From: Opitutia bacterium
GTDB lineage: Bacteria > Verrucomicrobiota > Verrucomicrobiia > Opitutales > Opitutaceae
Length of the DNA: 64,000 nucleotides
Reading direction: 5' to 3'
Assembly: GCA_016199925.1 (NCBI GenBank)
Contig: JACQFT010000082.1
Location: 1-64,000 of the forward strand
Shown: positions 9,218 through 17,641 of the stretch, one piece after another
How positions within the stretch are numbered: the first letter of the stretch is position 1
Layout of the letters: the number at the start of each line of letters is the position of its first letter
The notes under the pieces: generated by a model
What the model saw: only the letters and a program-made list of their open reading frames with translations
The model's database searches: none
What the model was told of the DNA's origin: nothing
Translations under genes and position numbers: made by a program

Positions 9218-11314
9218 ATGCCCAAACGCAATTCCTCCAAAAACAACGACCAGCCAGAGCTGCCCTTGGGCGGCGACGAATCGCCGGCCCAAGAGGCTAA
9301 AGGCAAGAGGCCAGAGGCTAGTGCCCCAACCGCTAGTTCTGACTCCTCTCGCCCGGATTCGCCTGAAGTCTCCAGCCCCTCGCCCCTCGCCTCTAGTCCG
9401 GTGCCAGAAGCGCCGCCCAAGCGCATGAAGGGCCAGAAAATTCAAGACGACCCCGCGCCCCTCGCGGCCGCCTACCGCAACTGGTTCCTCGACTACGCCT
9501 CCTACGTCATCCTCGACCGCGCCGTGCCGCACATCGACGACGGCTTGAAGCCTGTGCAGCGCCGCGTCCTCCACACCCTCTGGGACATGGACGACGGCCG
9601 CTTCCACAAAGTCGCCAACGTCGTCGGCGCCACGATGAAACTCCACCCGCACGGCGACGCCTCCATCGGCGCCGCGCTCGTCGCCATCGGCCAGCGCGCG
9701 TGGCTCATCGAGCCGCAGGGCAACTACGGCAACACCCTCACCGGCGACGACGCCGCGGCGCCGCGTTACATCGAGGCGCGCCTCACGAATTTCGCGAAGG
9801 ACGTTCTCTTCAACCCGAAGACGACGACGTGGCAGCTCAGCTACGACGGCCGCAACAAAGAGCCGATCACCCTCCCCGCCAAGTTCCCCGTCGTCCTCCT
9901 CGAGGGCGCCGATGGCATCGCGGTCGGCCTCTCGACGAAAATTCTCCCGCACAACTTCAACGACCTCTGCCGCGCGGCGATCAATCACCTCCAAGGAAAA
10001 ACTTTCCGCATCCTCCCCGACTTCCCCACTGGCGGCACCGCCGACTTCGCGGAATACAACGACGGCGAGCGCGGCGGCAAGGTGAAGGTCCGCGCCAAGA
10101 TCGAGGAGCGCTCCAAATATCTCCTCGCCATCACCGAGCTCCCCTACGGCGTCACCACCGAGTCGCTCATCGAATCCATCCTCGCCGCCAACGCCAAGGG
10201 CAAGATCAAGGTCAAGCACGTCGACGACAACACCGCCGACAAGGTCGAGATCCTCGTCCATCTCCCGCAGGGCTCCGAGCCCGACAAGGTCATCCAGCAG
10301 CTCTACGTCTTTACCAGCTGCCAGGTGCAGCTCAACCCCGCCGCCTGCGTTATCGTCCGCGACCCCACGACCGGCGACGACAAGCCCCACTTCCTCGGCG
10401 TCCGCGACCTCGAGCGCATTTTCATCGAGGAACGCATCTACCGCCTCATCGAGAAATCCAAGACCTGGGAGAGCGTCCTTGCCGAGATCCGCGGCGGCCT
10501 GAAACCATTCCTCAAGCAGCTTAAACGCGACGTGACCGACGACGACATCGTCCGCCTCACCGAGATCCGCATCAAGCGCATCTCCGCCTACAACCGCTTC
10601 CAGGCCGACGAAGCCATGAAGAAGATCGAGGAAGGCATCAAGGAGACGAAGGCCAACCTCCGGAAACTCACCGAGTATGCCGTCGCGTGGTTCGAGATGC
10701 TCCAGGAAAAATACGGCAAGGGCATCAAGCGGAAGACCAGCTACGACGAGATCGAGCAGATCGACGCCTCGGAGGTCGTCTCGGCCAACCAGCGCCTCTA
10801 CGTCAACCGCGAGGACGGCTTCATCGGCCTCAACTGGCGCCAGCACGAGTTCGTCACCGAGTGCACGATCCTCGACAGCGTCCTCACGATCATGCGCGAC
10901 GGTTCGCTCAAGGTCTCAAAGGTGGCCGACAAGATTTTCATGGGCCGCGAAATCCTGCACGTCGCCATCTGGCCGAAGGAAGGCGACACGAATTTCTACA
11001 CGATGATCTATCAGGACGGCGCGACCGGGAAGGCCTTCGCCAAGAAATTCCAGATCGGCGGCCTCAGCCGCGACAAACTCTATCCGCTGGTGAAGTCCGA
11101 GAATTCCCGCGTGGTCTACCTCGAAGTAAGCGCCAAAGAAAAAGACATGCCGAAGAGCGTGCACGTCTCGTTAGACGGCCGCAGCGGCGCAAGAATCCGC
11201 GAACTCGACTTCGATCTGACACCCATCCCGGTCAGCACCCGCACGTCCAAAGGCCTCACCGTCACGAAGTGGAACATCAAAGAAGTGAAGCGAAACGATC
11301 TGGCGCTGAAGTAG
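9218..11314 (+). CDS. parC: DNA topoisomerase IV subunit A / GyrA-like, with low-complexity N-terminal extension
   Basis: DYASYVILDRAVPHIDDGLKPVQRRVLHTLWDM, YGNTLTGDDAAAPRYIEARLT. Confidence 0.93.
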   Translation: MPKRNSSKNNDQPELPLGGDESPAQEAKGKRPEASAPTASSDSSRPDSPEVSSPSPLASSPVPEAPPKRMKGQKIQDDPAPLAAAYRNWFLDYASYVILDRAVPHIDDGLKPVQRRVLHTLWDMDDGRFHKVANVVGATMKLHPHGDASIGAALVAIGQRAWLIEPQGNYGNTLTGDDAAAPRYIEARLTNFAKDVLFNPKTTTWQLSYDGRNKEPITLPAKFPVVLLEGADGIAVGLSTKILPHNFNDLCRAAINHLQGKTFRILPDFPTGGTADFAEYNDGERGGKVKVRAKIEERSKYLLAITELPYGVTTESLIESILAANAKGKIKVKHVDDNTADKVEILVHLPQGSEPDKVIQQLYVFTSCQVQLNPAACVIVRDPTTGDDKPHFLGVRDLERIFIEERIYRLIEKSKTWESVLAEIRGGLKPFLKQLKRDVTDDDIVRLTEIRIKRISAYNRFQADEAMKKIEEGIKETKANLRKLTEYAVAWFEMLQEKYGKGIKRKTSYDEIEQIDASEVVSANQRLYVNREDGFIGLNWRQHEFVTECTILDSVLTIMRDGSLKVSKVADKIFMGREILHVAIWPKEGDTNFYTMIYQDGATGKAFAKKFQIGGLSRDKLYPLVKSENSRVVYLEVSAKEKDMPKSVHVSLDGRSGARIRELDFDLTPIPVSTRTSKGLTVTKWNIKEVKRNDLALK
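9292..9395. repeat. inverted heptamer arrays in the parC 5' coding region: (AGAGGCN)4 at 9292-9319 and (GCCYCTN)-like x5 at 9361-9395
   Basis: AGAGGCT AAAGGCA AGAGGCC AGAGGCT ... GCCTGAA GTCTCCA GCCCCTC GCCCCTC GCCTCTA. Confidence 0.7.
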
Positions 11315-11324
11315 TGCGCATCAG

Positions 11325-11405
11325 GTCCGTTTCGTCCATCCGATCTATCCCCGCGCTCCCGTCCATCGAGTCCCTCTTGGCCATTTCCGCCGCTCTGGCC
11401 TATCA
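11325..11405. repeat. 9-bp-period degenerate repeat array (GTCCATNNN type), nine units
   Basis: GTCCGTTTC GTCCATCCG ATCTATCCC CGCGCTCCC GTCCATCGA GTCCCTCTT GGCCATTTC CGCCGCTCT GGCCTATCA. Confidence 0.75.
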
Positions 11406-11453
11406 TCGCCGCCCCGACCGCACCCGATACAGCCGCTCCGTGAAGCCGCCCTC

Positions 11454-11559
11454 CCGTTGTGACTGAATCCGCCCAACGGGCACCCGGATTCAGCCACCCT
11501 CCGCCTCGCTCCGGGCCAGCGCCTTTGGCGCCGACCATCTCCGCGCGGTGCGCTCCGTC
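11454..11559. repeat. REP-like insertion with two hairpins inside the four-helix-bundle-suffix gene
   Basis: CTGAATCCG...CGGATTCAG stem at 11463-11493 and GGCCAGCGCC TTT GGCGCCGACC stem-loop; separates AAAF from EGGFTERL and shifts frame. Confidence 0.55.
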
Positions 11560-11655
11560 GAAGGCCGCGGCTTGCGCCGCGATCTGGCGGTCCAGCAGCG
11601 CACACGCCACGCCGATCAGGACATGCGCCGCGTTCGCGGCGATCTCGGCATAACG

Positions 11656-11762
11656 CATGGACTTCATGGACGGCATGGACTCCGAGTCGATCTCTACGCT
11701 GCCACGCTGGTCATTTGGTTTCCTTGGTCCATTCGGTCTATTTCGTCCATACGGTCCATTTC
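11656..11762. repeat. inverted 9-bp repeat arrays in the coding linker: (CATGGACNN)3 at 11656-11682 and (GTCYATNNN)4 at 11727-11762
   Basis: CATGGACTT CATGGACGG CATGGACTC ... GTCCATTCG GTCTATTTC GTCCATACG GTCCATTTC. Confidence 0.8.
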
Positions 11763-12275
11763 TGGTTTGCCCCACCCACGCGGCCACTTCTTCAGCGGTG
11801 CGGCAGCGCCGGGCCACGAGCGCCTTCCGGCGCTGATCGTCCTCCGGCCACAGCACGAGCCCGCGTTGCCGCAGGTAGTCTTCGTAGTCCAACTTCAGTT
11901 CCTCCAAACTCGCCCGCGCCACGTTGGTCAGTTTCAGTTCCATTTTCTTCGAGGTGCCGCTGGCCTTGCTGCCCTCGGCGATATTCTGCACGCCGCTGCG
12001 CGCCGCTTGCACCATCTGGTCGTGCGTCCGGCTGCGCGGACTGATGTAGCGGTCACAGAAACGCGCCGTCACATCGAACGCCAGTTGGGCGACCTGAAAA
12101 CTCTTCAGATGCCGGTAGCCGCCATGCACCGGAATCAGCGGCTCGTGCGCCGGCGGCGCGCGCTTTCCAAGATTTGTTTTCTGCGATTCGGGCATGGCCA
12201 AGCAATCAAATGGCGGCCCGTGCAGAAAACTTAGCCGCGCACAGCGCACCAGGCCAAGCGCGAACTTCGTGCATA

Positions 12276-12301
12276 GTCCATTCCGTCTACTGGTCCATTC
12301 C
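12276..12301. repeat. short GTCCAT repeat array upstream of the four-helix-bundle gene
   Basis: GTCCATTCC GTCTACTG GTCCATTCC. Confidence 0.6.
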
Positions 12302-12606
12302 TCCCGCGCGTTGGCCAGGCCAAGCAACCCGTGCTCCGAGCGGCAGGGCGCTCTGCGAAAATCAGCCGGGAGGCCACGGCCCCCACCGCGGGGCAGCGAT
12401 TCCGGTTCGTTCTATTTGACGGATGAGTTCAAGGGCCGAATCAAAAGTTCCGAACGCCAGATGGCCGCAGGCCAGCGTCCGCGAACCCGTTGATCCGCCC
12501 CGCCCGCCTCCGGTTTGCCGGGTTCTATCCGCGTCCCTCCGGGAAATCCGCGGCAAATCGGGCTGCGGCCGGTTGCAACCCCGGCCAACTTGGCTACCGG
12601 GATCGG

Positions 12607-13647
12607 ATGCAGATCGGCATCGACAGTTTTGTGGCGACCGACGCCGACCCCGTGACCGGCGTCGCGCCCAGCCCCGCGCAGCGGATCGCCGACCTCCTCG
12701 AGGAGATCGCGCTGGCCGACGAGGTGGGCCTCGATTTTTTCGGCATCGGCGAACACCACCGCGAAGAGTATCTCGACTCCGCGCCCACCGTCCTCCTCGC
12801 CGCCGCGGCGGCGCGCACCAAGCGCATCCGCCTCACGAGCGCCGTCACCGTGCTGAGCGCGGCGGATCCTGTGCGCGTTTTCCAGGAATTCGCCACCCTC
12901 GACCTGGTCTCGCAGGGCCGCGCCGAAATGATCGTGGGCCGCGGCTCCTTCGTCGAGGCCTTCCCGCTCTTCGGCCTGGAGCTGGACGACTACGACGAGC
13001 TGTTTGCCGAAAAGCTCGGCCTGTTGCTCAAATTGCGCGAGCACACGCACGTGCAGTGGTCGGGCTCGCACCGCCCCGCGCTCACCGGCCAGGGCGTTTT
13101 CCCGCGCCCCTTGCAAAACCCGTTGCCGGTCTGGCTCGGGGTCGGCGGCACGCCGGAATCTTTCGCCCGCGCCGGCACGCTGGGTCTGCCGCTGATGGTC
13201 GCCATCATCGGCGGCGAACCTCACCGCTTCAAACCGCTCATCGACCTCTACCGCCAGGCCGGCGCCCAAGCCGGCCACGCCCCGGCCCGACTCCGCGTCG
13301 GCCTGCATTGTCTCGGCTATGTAGCCGACACAAACCGCCAGGCGGCCGATGAATTTTTTCCCGGCCACGCCCGGGCCTTCACCAAGATCGGCCGGGAGCG
13401 CGGCTGGCCGCCGGTAACTCGCGCCCACTTCGACGCTCTGCTCGGTCCGACCGGTGCGCTGCACGTCGGCGACGCCGAGACGGTCGCGGAAAAAATTCTC
13501 CGCCTGCACCGCGTGCTCGGCGGCGTCGAGCGTTTCGGTTTCCAAATGTCGGTCGCCGCCCTGCCGCACGCCAAGCTCATGCGCGCCATCGAACTCCTCG
13601 GCACCAAGGTCATCCCGCTGCTCCGGCAGAAACTCGCGGCCGTCTGA
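12607..13647 (+). CDS. LLM class flavin-dependent oxidoreductase
   Basis: [14 protein letters not shown]...[53 protein letters not shown]. Confidence 0.9.
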   Translation: MQIGIDSFVATDADPVTGVAPSPAQRIADLLEEIALADEVGLDFFGIGEHHREEYLDSAPTVLLAAAAARTKRIRLTSAVTVLSAADPVRVFQEFATLDLVSQGRAEMIVGRGSFVEAFPLFGLELDDYDELFAEKLGLLLKLREHTHVQWSGSHRPALTGQGVFPRPLQNPLPVWLGVGGTPESFARAGTLGLPLMVAIIGGEPHRFKPLIDLYRQAGAQAGHAPARLRVGLHCLGYVADTNRQAADEFFPGHARAFTKIGRERGWPPVTRAHFDALLGPTGALHVGDAETVAEKILRLHRVLGGVERFGFQMSVAALPHAKLMRAIELLGTKVIPLLRQKLAAV

Positions 13648-13718
13648 ACCCGACCGCCCGAGCAAGATTTCTCGGGCAAGCCCCGAGACATTTTGGCGAG
13701 CCATTTTTTGTCCGGTTC

Positions 13719-13769
13719 TTGTGGAAGCGACCTTGGTCGCGACAGTCGTGCGCCAGCGCGTTCCCACAG
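13719..13769. repeat. REP-like element family D (GTGGRAGCGACCTTGGTCGCGACAGTCG...), copy 1
   Basis: near-identical to 13908-13957 and related to 48655-48716. Confidence 0.75.
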
Positions 13770-13907
13770 ACTCCGACCGGGTCGAAGCATTCTGCCCGAT
13801 CAACGGAACAGGGAATCGAACCCCTGTCGCGACCGAGGCCCGACCCGGAGCAAACATCCCCGGAGCAAGCTCCGGGGCATTTGCTCAAGCCAGCTACTTT
13901 TCGACGT

Positions 13908-13957
13908 TGTGGGAGCGACCTTGGTCGCGACAGTCGCGTGCAAACACGCTCCCACAG
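13908..13957. repeat. REP-like element family D, copy 2
   Basis: TGTGGGAGCGACCTTGGTCGCGACAGTCGCGTGCAAACACGCTCCCACA; GTGGGAGCG / CGCTCCCAC ends. Confidence 0.75.
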
Positions 13958-14273
13958 CCCAACCAAGCCGGAGCTCGCCCGCCGCGGCGGGCGAGCACCG
14001 GGGTATCGGACCCGTCACAAATGACCCGACCCGAATCCTGCCGAGGCGGCCGGCCGCGCCGGATCACCGCGACCACCATGAGGCACGCGTCAGCCGTCGC
14101 GCCAGGCTTCGCCCCGCTCGGCCGGAGGCGCGCGGACGCGACCGGCCTTTTTCGCCCTCGGGTCGCGGCACCCGAGCGACTGAACCGCGAGGGCATCGCC
14201 GATCGGGCCGATCCTTCGCGCGCTTCGCCTCCTGGGCGCAGCCCGTTTTCTTGCCATCGACCGCTTGGAGCAG

Positions 14274-14347
14274 GTAGGGCCGCCGCTTGTCGGCGTGCCG
14301 CTGGGAGCAGCGAGGCCAACCGGCGTGCCGACAAGCGGCAGCCCTAC
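14274..14347. repeat. REP-like element family F, inverted pair
   Basis: GTAGGGCCGCCGCTTGTCGGCGTGCCG ... CGGCGTGCCGACAAGCGGCAGCCCTAC. Confidence 0.8.
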
Positions 14348-14431
14348 CCCAAGAAACTGCGATGCGCCCTTGCCTTGGACAGTCTGAGGAAGAGGCTTGA
14401 CGCCTGCCTTAGATTATCTAGGTGAAGAGGC

Positions 14432-14761
14432 ATGGCCGACAAATCCGAACTCTTCCCGGGCACGCTCGACATGCTGATTCTCCGCGTGCTCAGCCGCGGC
14501 GAGCTCCATGGCTGGGGCATCACCAACAAGCTCGAGCAGCTCTCGAAGAGCGCGCTCCAAGTCGACGAGGGCTCCCTCTACCCCTCGCTCTACCGCATGG
14601 AAGACAAAGGCTGGATCGAGGCCGAGTGGCGGATGACGGAGAACAACCGCCGCGCGAAATATTACAGCCTCACGCGCGCCGGCCGCAAACAGCTCGAACA
14701 CGAGCAGGCCCTGTGGGACCGCATGAGCGCCATCATCGCCCTCGTGACGCAGTCCGTCTGA
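14432..14761 (+). CDS. PadR family transcriptional regulator
   Basis: ELFPGTLDMLILRVLSRGELHGWGI...VDEGSLYPSLYRMEDKGWI. Confidence 0.93.
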   Translation: MADKSELFPGTLDMLILRVLSRGELHGWGITNKLEQLSKSALQVDEGSLYPSLYRMEDKGWIEAEWRMTENNRRAKYYSLTRAGRKQLEHEQALWDRMSAIIALVTQSV

Positions 14762-14791
14762 CCGGCGCAACTTCCACCCACCGCCCCCGCC

Positions 14792-17446
14792 ATGTCCTTT
14801 CTCCGCCCGCTCGGCCGCCGCCTCCGCCACCTCTTTCGCCGCCGCCAGACCGAAGCCGAGATGGCCGATGAAATGCGCTTTCACCTCGAGCAACGCGCCG
14901 CGGATTTCGCCGCCGACGGCCTCCGCGATGCCGACGCCCGCGCCGCCGCGCTCCGCCGCTTCGGCAACCTCGCGAGCATCCAGGAGCAGTCGCGCGAAGC
15001 CCACGGGTGGGGCTGGCTCGAACGCTTCGGCAAAGACCTTCGTTTCGCCGCGCGCCAGCTCGCGCGCACTCCGGGCTTCGCTCTCCTCGCCATCGTCACC
15101 CTCGGCCTCGGCATCGGCGCCAACACCTCGATGTTCAGCGTGATCAACGGCGTCATGCTCAAACCGCTGCCCTACGCCCACCTCGCCCGGCTCGACCGCC
15201 TCTACCGCGTCACCGCGCAGAACCCCGAGGGCAACATCGCGCCCGCCGACTTCCGCGAGTTCCAGCCGCTGCAGGCGGCCTACGGCGAAGTCGCCGCCTA
15301 CACGCCGGCCAACGTCAGCCTCGCCGAGCCCGGCCGCCCCGCCGAGATGGCCCTCTCCGCCCGCGCCACCAGCAACCTCTTCTCCCTCGTCGGAGTGCAG
15401 CCGCAACTCGGCCGCGATTTCCGCCCGGGCGAAGACACCCCCGGCCGCGACCGCGTCGTCATCCTCAGTCAGCGCACATGGCAAAACCGTTTCGGCGGCG
15501 CGCTCGAAGTCATCGGCCGCACCGTGCGGATCGACGGCGCTCCGCACGAAATCATCGGCGTCATGCCGCCGTCCTTCAACGACTGGCGCTTCCTCGGCGG
15601 CATCGATTTTTTCCGCCCCCTCGCCTTCACCGCCGCGGAGGCCGCCGACCGCACCGGCCCGGTGCTCCGCGTCCTCGGCCGCCGCGCCCCGACGCTCGCC
15701 CCGGAGGCCGCCGACCGCCTCATCGCCAGTTTCGGCGCGCACCTCGCCACCGCCTTTCCCGCCGCCAACGCCGAGACCCACTGGCGCCGCGTCACGCTCC
15801 AGTCCGCCGCCGCCGGCTCCGGCGCCGTCGCCGTCCTGCCGCTCCTCCTCGGCCTCTCCGGCTTCGTGCTCCTCATCGCGTGCTCCAACCTCGCCAACCT
15901 CCTCCTCGCGCGCACCATGACCCGCGCGCGCGAATTCGCCGTCCGCGCCGCCCTCGGCGCCTCGCGCCTGCAATTGCTCCGGCCCCTCCTCGCCGAGTCG
16001 CTCCTCCTCGCGCTCGCCGGCGGCGCGCTCGCCGTCGTCGTCGCCTATTGGTTCCGCGACTGGGCCGCCGTGCGCTCCACCGGCGACAACGGCGAACACG
16101 TCGATTTCATCGTGGACTGGACCGTGATGACGTGGGCCTTCGCCGCCTCGCTCGCCACCGCCCTCGCCTTCGGGCTGGCCCCGGCGCTCTTCGCCCTGCG
16201 GCTCGATTTGAACCACACCCTGAAAAGCGGCGGCCGCGGCCCGATCGGCGGCCGCAGCCACCAACGCTTCCGCCGGTTCCTCATCGTCGGGCAATTCGCC
16301 CTCGCCATGATCCTGCTCGCCGGCGCCGCCCTCTTCATCCGCGGCCTCGACGACCTGAACCGCCGCCGCTCCGGCTGGGAATCCCGCCAACTCGTCACCG
16401 GCACGATCGCGCTGCCCGCCGGCACCTACGGCGACGACGAGAAAACCACCGCCTTCCACCGCCTCGCGCTCGAACGCCTCGCCGCGTTGCCCGGCGTCGC
16501 CTCCGTCAGCCTCTCGTCGTCCACCCCTTCCATCATCTGGCCCGAGATCCGGAAATTTGTCGTCGAGGGGCAGGACCGGCCCGCCACCGGCCGCGAACCC
16601 GCCGCCGTCGTCAACCGCGTCAGCCCGCAGTATTTCGCCACCTTCGGCACGCGCGTGCTCGCAGGCCGCGTGTTCACCGAGCGCGACACCGCCAACTCCC
16701 CGCGCGTTTTCATCCTCAACCAAGCAGCCGCCCGCGGGCTCTTCGGCGCGCAGAATCCGCTCGGGCGCCGGATCGCCCGCCTCGACGGCGCGGAACTCCG
16801 CACCGGCGAAGTCGTCGGCGTGGTGAACGACGTGCAGCCCGTCCTCCCCGACGACAATCCGGTGGTTTTTCAAATCTACCAGCCGATGGCCCAGGAACCG
16901 CGCCGCGAGAGCGAGCTCGCCGTGCGCGCCGCCGACACCGCCCCCGCCACGCTCGTGGACCGCATCCGCGCCGCCATGACTGAACTCGATCCCGACCTGC
17001 CGGTGAGCCGCCTCCAACCCGCCGACGCGACCATCTACCGCCTCAACTATCAGAACCGCGTGCTGCGCGACATGCTCGGCGCCTTCGGCGGCCTCGGTCT
17101 CGCGCTCGCCTCGCTCGGCATCTACGGCGTCATCGCCCGCACCGTGGCGCAACGCACCGGCGAGTTCGCCATCCGCCTCGCCCTCGGTGCCACCGGCCGC
17201 GACATCATCCGCCTCGTCCTCGGCTCCGGCGTGCGGATGGCGCTCCTCGGCTCCGCCGTCGGGCTGCTCGGCGCGCTCGGCGTCACCCGCCTGCTCGCCG
17301 CCGCCTACCCCAACCTCCCCACCAACAGCCCGCTGATCCTCTCCGCCACAACGCTCCTGCTCGTCGCCGTCGCGCTCGTCGCCTGCTGGCTCCCGGCCCG
17401 CCGCGCCGGAAAAGTCGATGCGATCCAAGCCCTCCGCGCCGAGTGA
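14792..17446 (+). CDS. ADOP-type ABC transporter permease (MacB-PCD/FtsX domains)
   Basis: N-terminal RRRQTEAEMADEMRFHLEQRAAD, LARTPGFALLAIVTLGLGIGANTSMFSVINGVML, C-terminal FtsX ending CWLPARRAGKVDAIQALRAE. Confidence 0.92.
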   Translation: MSFLRPLGRRLRHLFRRRQTEAEMADEMRFHLEQRAADFAADGLRDADARAAALRRFGNLASIQEQSREAHGWGWLERFGKDLRFAARQLARTPGFALLAIVTLGLGIGANTSMFSVINGVMLKPLPYAHLARLDRLYRVTAQNPEGNIAPADFREFQPLQAAYGEVAAYTPANVSLAEPGRPAEMALSARATSNLFSLVGVQPQLGRDFRPGEDTPGRDRVVILSQRTWQNRFGGALEVIGRTVRIDGAPHEIIGVMPPSFNDWRFLGGIDFFRPLAFTAAEAADRTGPVLRVLGRRAPTLAPEAADRLIASFGAHLATAFPAANAETHWRRVTLQSAAAGSGAVAVLPLLLGLSGFVLLIACSNLANLLLARTMTRAREFAVRAALGASRLQLLRPLLAESLLLALAGGALAVVVAYWFRDWAAVRSTGDNGEHVDFIVDWTVMTWAFAASLATALAFGLAPALFALRLDLNHTLKSGGRGPIGGRSHQRFRRFLIVGQFALAMILLAGAALFIRGLDDLNRRRSGWESRQLVTGTIALPAGTYGDDEKTTAFHRLALERLAALPGVASVSLSSSTPSIIWPEIRKFVVEGQDRPATGREPAAVVNRVSPQYFATFGTRVLAGRVFTERDTANSPRVFILNQAAARGLFGAQNPLGRRIARLDGAELRTGEVVGVVNDVQPVLPDDNPVVFQIYQPMAQEPRRESELAVRAADTAPATLVDRIRAAMTELDPDLPVSRLQPADATIYRLNYQNRVLRDMLGAFGGLGLALASLGIYGVIARTVAQRTGEFAIRLALGATGRDIIRLVLGSGVRMALLGSAVGLLGALGVTRLLAAAYPNLPTNSPLILSATTLLLVAVALVACWLPARRAGKVDAIQALRAE

Positions 17447-17516
17447 CGCGTCCCGCCCGAGAAAAGACCCCGGCATTCGACCAAACCCCATGAAACTCAC
17501 GACCGTCACATCACCG

Positions 17517-17617
17517 GGGAGGGATTCTGCTGGCCAGCAGAATGTCGTCCGTTTTTTGAACCTTGCGGACCGGACGGAGACGGTCCCTCCACCCAAGCCA
17601 AGCCGAAGCACGCTTCG
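17517..17617 (+). repeat. element A (MITE/REP-like, structured), full copy
   Basis: GGAGGGATTCTGCTGGCCAGCAGAATGTCGTCCGTTTTTT...CGGACCGGACGGAGACGGTCCCTCCACCC...GCCGAAGC. Confidence 0.8.
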
Positions 17618-17641
17618 AGCTAGCGCGTCCCCCTGCCGCCC

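Larger units (their letters stand above)
11403..12195 (-). pseudogene. four-helix-bundle protein with 'suffix' domain (TIGR02436 + TIGR04258-like), C-terminus frameshifted by a ~105 bp insertion; either a pseudogene or expressed with an altered tail
   Basis: MPESQKTNLGKRAPPAHEPLIPVHGGYRHLKSFQVAQLAFDVTARFCDRYI...SGVQNIAEGSKASGTSKKMELKLTNVARASLEELKLDYEDYLRQ...AANAAHVLIGVACALLDRQIAAQAAAF; the expected tail REGGFTERLYRVRSGRR* is found in another frame just downstream (stop 11403-11405). Confidence 0.75.

Noticed and set aside
9113-10846. 577-aa minus-strand ORF
   Set aside because: Antisense to parC; shadow ORF.
11325-12301. CRISPR array or diversity-generating retroelement
   Set aside because: Repeat units are 9 bp with no spacers, so not CRISPR; no reverse transcriptase or template/variable repeat pair seen, so not a canonical DGR despite the Avd-like fold.
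13795-13835. complete tRNA gene
   Set aside because: Only a T-arm/acceptor-like 3' segment is visible; no full cloverleaf could be traced (listed as a low-interest finding instead).
13719-13957. CRISPR-like direct repeats
   Set aside because: Only two copies, internally palindromic, similar to extragenic REP elements elsewhere in the window.
13454-14425. 323-aa plus-strand ORF and overlapping ORFs 13610-14334
   Set aside because: Begins inside the LLM oxidoreductase in another frame and crosses several REP elements; treated as non-coding.
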